This document shows positions 53,905-61,662 of a DNA stretch of 64,000 nt, one piece after another. Position numbers and translations under genes: made by a program. Below the pieces are notes generated by a model, which was not told the DNA's origin, did not search any database, and saw nothing but the letters and a program-made list of their open reading frames with translations. Every line of letters begins with the position of its first letter. Position 1 is the stretch's first letter. Source of the stretch: Alkalinema sp. FACHB-956. Lineage in GTDB: Bacteria > Cyanobacteriota > Cyanobacteriia > Leptolyngbyales > Leptolyngbyaceae. The stretch covers positions 62,001 to 126,000 of the forward strand of contig NZ_JACJRC010000012.1 of the NCBI RefSeq assembly GCF_014697025.1, written 5' to 3'.

Positions 53905-56388
53905 TCAATGCATTCCATAGGCAGTTGTGATGCTTGGCCCACTACAATTGGCGATCGCGGGTGTATTCACAGGCACAGGACTGGCAACAAGTTCGATCGA
54001 ACCATCATGCTTGCGCTTAAATCCTGAAGCTTGTACGAGAGCTGATGGATCTGCGGGGCTGGCCGCAACCGAGCTTTGACTGCTACGATAGGTGAAGAGA
54101 TCGCGCAAGTCACTCCAAAGAAGAAAAACAGATATGTCCTGATTGGGGTTCTGTGGCAAACCGCCTTTACCTGAAACAACAAAACTACTGTCCGATGTTG
54201 TTCCACATCCCTTAACAATTTGCTGACTAGCATCACTCAAAGTTGTAGGCAGCTGACCTAAATTAGAGCTAGGAACGACCTCTATACCATTGATTTGTAC
54301 AGTACCATTTATCCCAAACTGAGAACTAGCATTAATGTCATTTTCGGGTGTACGTTGTGCTCGATATTGCAAGCCAAAAAGACCTTTCGTTGTAATTTGA
54401 ATCTGACCTCCGTTCCCTTTAATTGCATCAGCTAAAATATCGCTATTATTTAAACCTAAAATGATTGGTGAATTAATAATAATATTTCCCCCACTACCGT
54501 TGTCAGTCCCAAAGGATGTTGTACCAATGATTGATCGATGATTTAAAACAAGTAAGTTACTATTAATTTGAATGTCACCACCATTACCGACTAAATTGAA
54601 AGCACCAATATAAGAATAGTCATCTAATTTAATTTCGCCTGCATTAATATCAATTTTTCCAGCTCGATTACTTCCGAAATTCTCTATAGTGACACTTCCT
54701 CCGTTATAGAGCGCTAAAAACGGGGTATTGATAATAATATCTCCCCCTGCCCCAGATGGAACGGCGGGTAATCCAAACAGTTTTTGATAAAGGGGTAGGG
54801 GTGGAACTACAGCAGAAGCAATGCTACTGGTGTAGAAGTCAGATTCACTGTACCCATTCACTGAGACTGATTCACTAGCGTTGATGATAAGATTTCCTGC
54901 ATCGCCTGCGCTAATTGTTGAAGTGCCAACTTGACCACCATTACTGACTTGTAAGATACGGGAATTGATTACCACTGTGCCCGACTGTTCAGCTTTAGCC
55001 AAATTATATGACCCAATTATACTAGGAGCTTTTAAACTGGATAAGCCCTGGATGTCGATCGTGTCGGCATTGATAAAAACATCACCCGATCCCGATCCCT
55101 GTAAAAAATTAGCTGAGCCAATAAATCCTCCCTCTTTAACAGCTAAAGATTTACTTGTAATGAGTACTTGACCTCCTTTTCCACCAGCAGTTGCTAATGT
55201 TCCAATTCGACTAAAATTCTCAGGAGAGTTGACATCATAACCAAAAACTGTAAGCTTGTCAGTGTTAATAGCAATAGTCGTTCCTAATCCAGATCCATAG
55301 TTTCGGCTATAAACAACGCCACCAGATAGGGTCAATAGTTCAGGTGTCTGGATAATAATTTGACCACCGCCAACTGGCCCAAAGTTATCTTGAAGTATGC
55401 CACCCAAAGCATTGGAGTTAGGAACAGTGTCCTGTATTACGAGACGGTTAGCAGCAGATACTGCAATGGCTCCCGCACCACTGATTCCTAAGTTTTTGCT
55501 ATGTATGAGTGAACCTTGTTGAATATTGATCTGTCCGCCTTGAATTTGAACATTTCCTGGAATAATGTCTCCGACCTCAATGCTAGACTGTTGCGTCAGA
55601 TTAATTGAGCCAAATTTTGTAATTCCCACAGTTTGGGTAGAAAAGCCTTGGTCAACTGGTTGCAGCTGAATCAATCCTGGTTGGGCTACGCTATTCAGTT
55701 CAATCCGCCCGCCCGGAGCTTGCAAAACACCGCCCTTGAGGTCGATATCCCCGCCGATTAATGCTAATGTTTGATTCGCTGCAATATTTAGACCAGAATA
55801 AGGTGCAGAGGCAAAGTAAGGAGAAATTGTTGAGGTTGTTGTTAATTGATGACCTGTTCCTTGGACTGTAATTGATCCTGAAGTTTCTCCCATTTGCAAG
55901 CCGATCGGTGCGCTCATCGTCAGCACAGGCGGATTGCTCGGATTGACTGCGCTAAATTCTGTCCCATCGCCAAATTTAACGCTATTTGCTGTTGTTCCAA
56001 TAAACGATCCCCCAAGATTCAACGAGGCATTGGGGCCAAATAAAATCCCACTGGGATTCAACAAAAATAAGCTAGCAGAACCATTCGCTTTAATCAGTCC
56101 ATTGATGTTGGATGCAGTGCTTCCTGTCACCCGCGCAAAAATATTCTGCACATCCAGTGCGTTGTTGAAAAAGGCAGAACCGCCTGTGGGCACTGAGAAC
56201 TGGCTAAAGCTATGGAATAAATTGCCGCCCGATCGTGCACCGTTATCGATCGTGAAATCTAATGCGTTGGGGCTGGTTGCAGTTGTGGATAATGTGCCAT
56301 CAGGAATGACTTGAGCTTGGGCAAACTCTACGCTAGACAGTAAACCGACTCCCCCACCCAAGACACTAACGATCAACCGAACGTTCAT
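53905..56388 (-). CDS. TPS-domain haemagglutinin-like exoprotein, paralogue 1
   Basis: The protein has 827 residues. A signal peptide ends near FAQAQVIPDG. The N-terminal 150 residues are the two-partner-secretion (haemagglutination-activity) domain: NLFHSFSQFSVPTGGSAFFN, NIFARVTGSTASNINGLIK, LFLLNPSGILFGPNASLNLG. The body is a parallel beta-helix of about 20-residue rungs (GGQIIIQTPELLTLSGG, GNLIINASESVSVNGYS). The C-terminal module shared by all four paralogues has QIVKGCGTTSDSSFVVSG with one Cys, GKGGLPQNPNQ, a SDLRDLFTYR strand, and a final TPAIANC. Secretion would need a TpsB/ShlB-type outer-membrane partner, which is not in the window. It is the most diverged of the four. Confidence 0.9.
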   Translation of the reverse strand: MNVRLIVSVLGGGVGLLSSVEFAQAQVIPDGTLSTTATSPNALDFTIDNGARSGGNLFHSFSQFSVPTGGSAFFNNALDVQNIFARVTGSTASNINGLIKANGSASLFLLNPSGILFGPNASLNLGGSFIGTTANSVKFGDGTEFSAVNPSNPPVLTMSAPIGLQMGETSGSITVQGTGHQLTTTSTISPYFASAPYSGLNIAANQTLALIGGDIDLKGGVLQAPGGRIELNSVAQPGLIQLQPVDQGFSTQTVGITKFGSINLTQQSSIEVGDIIPGNVQIQGGQINIQQGSLIHSKNLGISGAGAIAVSAANRLVIQDTVPNSNALGGILQDNFGPVGGGQIIIQTPELLTLSGGVVYSRNYGSGLGTTIAINTDKLTVFGYDVNSPENFSRIGTLATAGGKGGQVLITSKSLAVKEGGFIGSANFLQGSGSGDVFINADTIDIQGLSSLKAPSIIGSYNLAKAEQSGTVVINSRILQVSNGGQVGTSTISAGDAGNLIINASESVSVNGYSESDFYTSSIASAVVPPLPLYQKLFGLPAVPSGAGGDIIINTPFLALYNGGSVTIENFGSNRAGKIDINAGEIKLDDYSYIGAFNLVGNGGDIQINSNLLVLNHRSIIGTTSFGTDNGSGGNIIINSPIILGLNNSDILADAIKGNGGQIQITTKGLFGLQYRAQRTPENDINASSQFGINGTVQINGIEVVPSSNLGQLPTTLSDASQQIVKGCGTTSDSSFVVSGKGGLPQNPNQDISVFLLWSDLRDLFTYRSSQSSVAASPADPSALVQASGFKRKHDGSIELVASPVPVNTPAIANCSGPSITTAYGMH

Positions 56389-56468
56389 GAGAGCACTCCA
56401 TTCACTGCTACTCTAGACTACCCAGTAATCATGTCTTGGAGTTCCGCCAATTAACGGAATTCAGGATG

Positions 56469-58961
56469 TTAGCTCGATCTCGTCTTGGTTGCAACAGTCG
56501 TCATTGCTGATCCGGCACAGGTGGCGATCGCGGCTACGGGAACAGGTGTAGAACTGGCAACAAGTTCGATCGATCCATCAGCATTACGTTGAAACCTAGA
56601 GGCTTGCACAAGAGTAGAGGAAGTTGCAGGACTGGCAGCAACTGTGCCGGAATGGCCACGATAGGCAGAGAGATCCCGCACATCATTCCAAGTGTGATCA
56701 CTCACCACTTGTTGACTCGGGTTCTGGGGAATGCCGCCCCGGCCCGTCGCCACAAACTGACTCCCTTGAGTCGTTGAACAGCCCGTCGCTATTTTTTGAC
56801 TCGGGTCAAACACATTAACCAAAAATTCCGTTAATCCAGCACCGGGATCAGTCCCGATCGTATTGACTTTCACAATCCCATTCACACCAAATTTAGAACT
56901 CGCCGTAATGTCATTTTCAGGCGTTAAGCGATTACGATACTTCAATCCTAAAATTCCTTGCGTCGTAATATTAATATTACCACCACGACCTTTCACAGCA
57001 TTGGCGATAATGTCACTATTTTCTAATCCTAAGATGATGGGTGAAAAGATTGCAATGTTACCTCCATTACCCTTTCCACCAGCTTTAGCACTCATAAAAC
57101 TATTGTGACGCAATAGCAAGATATCTCTTGCTGTGATTGTCATATTTCCACCTTGTCCAACAATGGTAGATGTTTTGATTTGACCTTGTTGATCTAATAT
57201 AATTTCGTTTGCATTGAGTATTAAACTTCCTGCATCACCACTACCCACATTTTCCGCCGCAATATATCCCTGATTCCGCACTTGAATACTGGGTGCTGTA
57301 ATAGATAAATTGCCTGCATTTCCACTAGGTAATGGGGGTAACCCAAAAATTTGCTGGAGTCGTCCTGGCGGGTTCTGTCCAGAGGCGATGATGCGACTCC
57401 GTTCTGAGAGAACTGACCCGGCTCCATCAATCTCAATCGATTCACTAGCTTTAATAGTGAGGCTCCCTGCATTACTACTTCCGGAGGTACTAGCAGAGAT
57501 CACGCCACCAGCCTTGAGTAAGAGTCGCCCTGTCTGAATATTGATTGTTTTCGATGCGCCGCCCCAGAAAGAGGTGGTAGCAATGACAGAACCCACACCA
57601 GTTCCTTTGTTTTCGCCAATGAGGGAAATTTGCTCGGCGTCAATGTTTACCGTACCTCCGCCTTGCCCCCCAAACACACTAGAGCTGATCACAGCACCAT
57701 CCCGCAACATTAGATCTGAAGTATTGACTATCAGATCACCACCCTTCCCAGCACCAGCATTAGAGGGTGTTATGATCCCACTGGTGGCTGCCACATCCAG
57801 GGGGGAATAGCCACTCAAATCGATCGATTCGGTTGCATTCACCGTGAGATTGCCTCCAGCACCTCCATTTCTGAAGGTTGTGGTAATCAGTCGGCCACCG
57901 TCACGAGCCACTATCTGGCGCGCTGATACCTCGATATGGTTGCCCTGTCCTCTCCCCAGATTTTCCGACAGAATTAAACTGGGATCTCGGTTGGGCAAGA
58001 CACCGCCGAGTTCAAGTAAATCCGCATTCACCTCAATCCCACCTAGGGCATTTTGGCTACCGCGCTGTTGCACCATGACGATGGAACTATCCTGCAACTG
58101 AACGGTTTGACCTTGCAGATGAATAGACCCACCTGGACTACCACTGGCATCGACCAGCGCGGCCTGTGAGAGCCGAATGTCGGCCAAGGTAGGCAGTGAG
58201 GTATAGTCAAATGTCCAACGGGATGTCGTGGTATCCAACGCCACAGTACCCGCTTGCCCGCTGCCCAGTTCAACGTGACCGCTTTCAGCCAGCAAAACGC
58301 CTCCTGTCAATTGAATCCCATTTCCAATGAGTGCCAAGGTGTTTCCAGGCTGCACCCGTAAGCCTTTAATGGAGGGATTGCGGGTTGCTGGCCCGAGGAA
58401 AGAGGGGGCATGTTTGAGGGTATGGCCTGACCCGTTGACTTGGATGTTGCCAGGATTGGAACCCATCTGCAACCCGATCGGGGCACTCATCGTCAACAAG
58501 GGTGAATGATTTGAATTCACTGCGCTAAATTCTGTTCCATCGGCAAATTTAACGCTATTTGCTGTTGTTCCAATAAATGATCCCCCAAGATTCAACGAGG
58601 CGTTGGGGCCGAATAAAATGCCACTGGGATTGAGTAGGAATAAACTGGCAGTGCCATTCGCTTTAATCAGTCCATCGATGTTGGATGCAGTGCCCCCGGT
58701 CACCCGCGCAAAAATATTCTGCACATCCAACCCATTGTTGAAAAAGGCTGAACCGCCCGTGGGAACTGAGAACTGGCTGAAGCTATGAAATAAGTTACCC
58801 CCCGATCGCGCACCACCATCGATCGTGAAATCCCGTGCGTTAGGACTGGTCACTGTCGTAGGTACGCTACCGTCTGGAATCACTTGAGCACTGGCACTGT
58901 TTATCCCTGATAGAACTCCTGCTAAGAATCCCAGCATACCTACGATCGACTGAGCTTGCAT
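56469..58961 (-). CDS. TPS-domain haemagglutinin-like exoprotein, paralogue 2
   Basis: The protein has 830 residues from ATG 58961 (MQAQSIVGMLGFLAGVLS), which gives a clean signal peptide ending SASAQVIPDG; the frame is open to 58991. The TPS domain is nearly identical to its neighbours (NLFHSFSQFSVPTGGSAFFN, LFLLNPSGILFGPNASLNLG). The beta-helix body is different in sequence, with rungs such as GGNLTVNATESIDLSGYS and GSLTIKASESIEIDGAG. The tail has KIATGCSTTQGSQFVATGRG, IPQNPSQ and ASRFQRNADGSIELVAS. It lies 80 bases from paralogue 1. It probably acts as a secreted or surface adhesin. Confidence 0.9.
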   Translation of the reverse strand: MQAQSIVGMLGFLAGVLSGINSASAQVIPDGSVPTTVTSPNARDFTIDGGARSGGNLFHSFSQFSVPTGGSAFFNNGLDVQNIFARVTGGTASNIDGLIKANGTASLFLLNPSGILFGPNASLNLGGSFIGTTANSVKFADGTEFSAVNSNHSPLLTMSAPIGLQMGSNPGNIQVNGSGHTLKHAPSFLGPATRNPSIKGLRVQPGNTLALIGNGIQLTGGVLLAESGHVELGSGQAGTVALDTTTSRWTFDYTSLPTLADIRLSQAALVDASGSPGGSIHLQGQTVQLQDSSIVMVQQRGSQNALGGIEVNADLLELGGVLPNRDPSLILSENLGRGQGNHIEVSARQIVARDGGRLITTTFRNGGAGGNLTVNATESIDLSGYSPLDVAATSGIITPSNAGAGKGGDLIVNTSDLMLRDGAVISSSVFGGQGGGTVNIDAEQISLIGENKGTGVGSVIATTSFWGGASKTINIQTGRLLLKAGGVISASTSGSSNAGSLTIKASESIEIDGAGSVLSERSRIIASGQNPPGRLQQIFGLPPLPSGNAGNLSITAPSIQVRNQGYIAAENVGSGDAGSLILNANEIILDQQGQIKTSTIVGQGGNMTITARDILLLRHNSFMSAKAGGKGNGGNIAIFSPIILGLENSDIIANAVKGRGGNINITTQGILGLKYRNRLTPENDITASSKFGVNGIVKVNTIGTDPGAGLTEFLVNVFDPSQKIATGCSTTQGSQFVATGRGGIPQNPSQQVVSDHTWNDVRDLSAYRGHSGTVAASPATSSTLVQASRFQRNADGSIELVASSTPVPVAAIATCAGSAMTTVATKTRSS

Positions 58962-59069
58962 CCGAACCCACACTCCCATTCGAGCCCACACTCCAGAGAT
59001 TTCTGCCCTAGGGTGCCCGGATACCGTTGCAGCTAGCTCAGTGAACTGACGTAATCCAGTTTTGCACCT

Positions 59070-61565
59070 TTAGAGGGCGTTGGCTGTTTTCATGCTTTGT
59101 CCACTACAGGTCGCGATCGCAGGTGTAGTCACAGGTGCAGGACTAGCAATCAGGTCGATCGTGCCATCCGCATTGCGTTGAAATCCTGAGGCTTGTACTA
59201 AAATCGGCTGTATTGCAGGCATTTGAGCTACGGTTGATGAAGTGCCACGATAGGCAGACAGGTCGCGCAAATCATTCCAAGGGAGATCGCGCATCATTTC
59301 TTGATTCGGATTAGGCGGCAATCCTCCCCGGCCTGTTGCAATGAATTGACTGCCTTGGGTGCTCGAACAACCCGTTGCAATTTTTTGACTCGGATCAGTA
59401 ACGTTAACAGGTAATTCTGTTAAGCCTGCATTCGGATCAGTTCCGATCGTGTTCACTTGCACAGTGCCGTTGATTCCAAATTCAGAACTCGCGGTGATGT
59501 CGTTTTCGGGGGTCAGTTGGGGCCGGTATTTGAGACCAAAGATACCCTCAGTCGTAATATTAATATTTCCACCACGCCCTTTGAATGCATTGGCTACAAT
59601 GTCACTGTTTGATAAGCCAATAATGACATCTGAATCAATGTTAATATTGCCACCATTGATGTTGCCACCAGAATTTGTTGTAATGCTTGAACCTAATCGC
59701 AATACTAATGCATCACTCGTAATTTTGATATTGCCTTCTCCACCTAAATTTGTATTGGCTTGCAGTGTGCCCTGATTTTTGAGCAAGATTTGTTTGGCAT
59801 CGATGCTGATGTTACCTGCATCACCTAAACCTGTGCTGCTAACCGAAACCCGTCCGGAGTTTTCCACAGTTAAGCGATCGACCTTCATGTTGATCGATCC
59901 TGCGGCAACCTGTCCACTAGAGGTTGCTGTGATTTCACTGCGCAGATTAGGGCTAAAGTTGCCTGAGATATTCGCTTCCCGTGCCCAGATTTCTAACTTA
60001 CCGGCATTCCCACTGGCCTGCACAGCATCAATAGAGGTAGAAATTCGGGCACCATCGCCGATCAAAAGCCGATCGGTGTTGATCCGAATATTTCCACCCC
60101 GTCCCTTGGCATCACTAAAGACAGAGGCTTCTAGCGTACTTGGGGTGATTAGTCCAGTTGACGCAATGTTGACACCTGATACCTCAAGTGAATCTCGGAC
60201 ATTGATCTCAAGATTTCCAGCCCCAGCAGTACTGGTCGCATTTTCGCCTTGAACGAGACTGCCAAAACTAGACCGCGAAGAGACGGAAATGCTCCCACCA
60301 TTGAGGACGCGTAGCCGTCCAGCATTCACCACCACATCGCCACCTTGGCCCGAAGCACCATTGGTCATCCAGCCCGAAATGCCACTCGCAAAGTTCGCTA
60401 GTTTACTAAATCCAACAATGTCAAGAGTGTCCGCTTGAATCACCGCTTTACCACCCATACCGGAGGCCCCTGTGCCCCGTGCGCCAAGCACCAACTGTCC
60501 TCCATCGATCATCTGAATATCTGGGGCAGTCATGACGACTGTGCCTGCATTCCCCTGACCTTGGGTTGTATTGGAGATTAAACTACCACAAATTTGAGCT
60601 GTGCAACCTGAGCCTGGAAAAGCAAATTGACCCTGAATAACAATGGACTGACTGCCCTGGACTTTAATATCATCGCGCGCATTTTGAGTGCTTCCTGGCA
60701 GATTACGCGCCATCAGTCTGCCACCCTCTTGGATGGTAATATTGCGGCCTATGACGTAAATACCGCCTGCACCATTCCCATTCACATCGAGCATCGATCG
60801 CTGCACGGTGATGTCATTAAATCCTGTCACCTGTCCGTAATCAAAAGACCATCGATTGCCCCTAGAGTTGAGACCGACATAACTGTTTCCAGCAACACTC
60901 CCCAGTTCAATATGTCCTTCGGTGGCCCTTAGGTTACCCTGATCGAGCAAGATTTCTCCACCAAGTAAGGCAAGGGTTGTTTGATTTGGAACCCGTAGTC
61001 CGATCGGGTAGCCTTGATAGCCAGGGGCCCCTTGGGCATGGTTGACGATCTCTCCTGGATTAGCTCCCATCTGCACTCCTACGGGGACACTCATGGTTAA
61101 AAGTGGTGGACTGGAAGGATGGACAGCACTAAACTCTGTCCCATCGGCAAATTTGATGCTATTGGCGGTCATTCCTAAAAATGAACCGCCAAGATTCAAT
61201 GAGGCATTGGGGCCAAATAGGATGCCACTGGGATTGAGCAGAAATAAGCTGGCAGTACCATTCGCTTTCAACATGCCATCAATGTTGGATGCCGTGCCCC
61301 CCGTCACCCGCGCAAAGATATTTTGCACATCTACAGCATTATTGAAAAAGGCAGATCCGCCTGTGGGTACCGAAAATTGGCTGAAGCTATGGAATAAATT
61401 GCCACCCGATCGCCCACCTCCGTCGATCGTAAAATCCCGTGCGTTAGGACTGGTCACTGTCGTAGGCAAGCTACCATCGGGAGTCACCTGAGCATTTGCT
61501 GCTTCGATTCCAGACAGCAAACTAAGGAAATACCCTAAAACAACGACGATCGACTGAGCTTTCAT
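59070..61565 (-). CDS. TPS-domain haemagglutinin-like exoprotein, paralogue 3
   Basis: The protein has 831 residues, with a signal peptide MKAQSIVVVLGYFLSLLSGI ending EAANAQVTPDG. The TPS domain (DFTIDGGGRSGGNLFHSFSQ, LLNPSGILFGPNASLNLGGS) is followed by a beta-helix with rungs such as GGDVVVNAGRLRVLNGGS and GGNIRINTDRLLIGDGAR. It has a local pair of cysteines (GSGCTAQICGS) absent from the others, a possible disulfide. The C-terminal module (KIATGCSSTQGSQFIATGRG, LPPNPNQ, ASGFQRNADGTIDLIAS) closely matches paralogues 2 and 4. Confidence 0.9.
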   Translation of the reverse strand: MKAQSIVVVLGYFLSLLSGIEAANAQVTPDGSLPTTVTSPNARDFTIDGGGRSGGNLFHSFSQFSVPTGGSAFFNNAVDVQNIFARVTGGTASNIDGMLKANGTASLFLLNPSGILFGPNASLNLGGSFLGMTANSIKFADGTEFSAVHPSSPPLLTMSVPVGVQMGANPGEIVNHAQGAPGYQGYPIGLRVPNQTTLALLGGEILLDQGNLRATEGHIELGSVAGNSYVGLNSRGNRWSFDYGQVTGFNDITVQRSMLDVNGNGAGGIYVIGRNITIQEGGRLMARNLPGSTQNARDDIKVQGSQSIVIQGQFAFPGSGCTAQICGSLISNTTQGQGNAGTVVMTAPDIQMIDGGQLVLGARGTGASGMGGKAVIQADTLDIVGFSKLANFASGISGWMTNGASGQGGDVVVNAGRLRVLNGGSISVSSRSSFGSLVQGENATSTAGAGNLEINVRDSLEVSGVNIASTGLITPSTLEASVFSDAKGRGGNIRINTDRLLIGDGARISTSIDAVQASGNAGKLEIWAREANISGNFSPNLRSEITATSSGQVAAGSINMKVDRLTVENSGRVSVSSTGLGDAGNISIDAKQILLKNQGTLQANTNLGGEGNIKITSDALVLRLGSSITTNSGGNINGGNINIDSDVIIGLSNSDIVANAFKGRGGNINITTEGIFGLKYRPQLTPENDITASSEFGINGTVQVNTIGTDPNAGLTELPVNVTDPSQKIATGCSSTQGSQFIATGRGGLPPNPNQEMMRDLPWNDLRDLSAYRGTSSTVAQMPAIQPILVQASGFQRNADGTIDLIASPAPVTTPAIATCSGQSMKTANAL

Positions 61566-61662
61566 TAGAGGATCCCAGAAACTTTATATGTCAAGGTACC
61601 CACTCTCTAAGACAAATGTAACACCAATCCTGTCTTTACAAAGCGTCTATTATTTTCAGGGT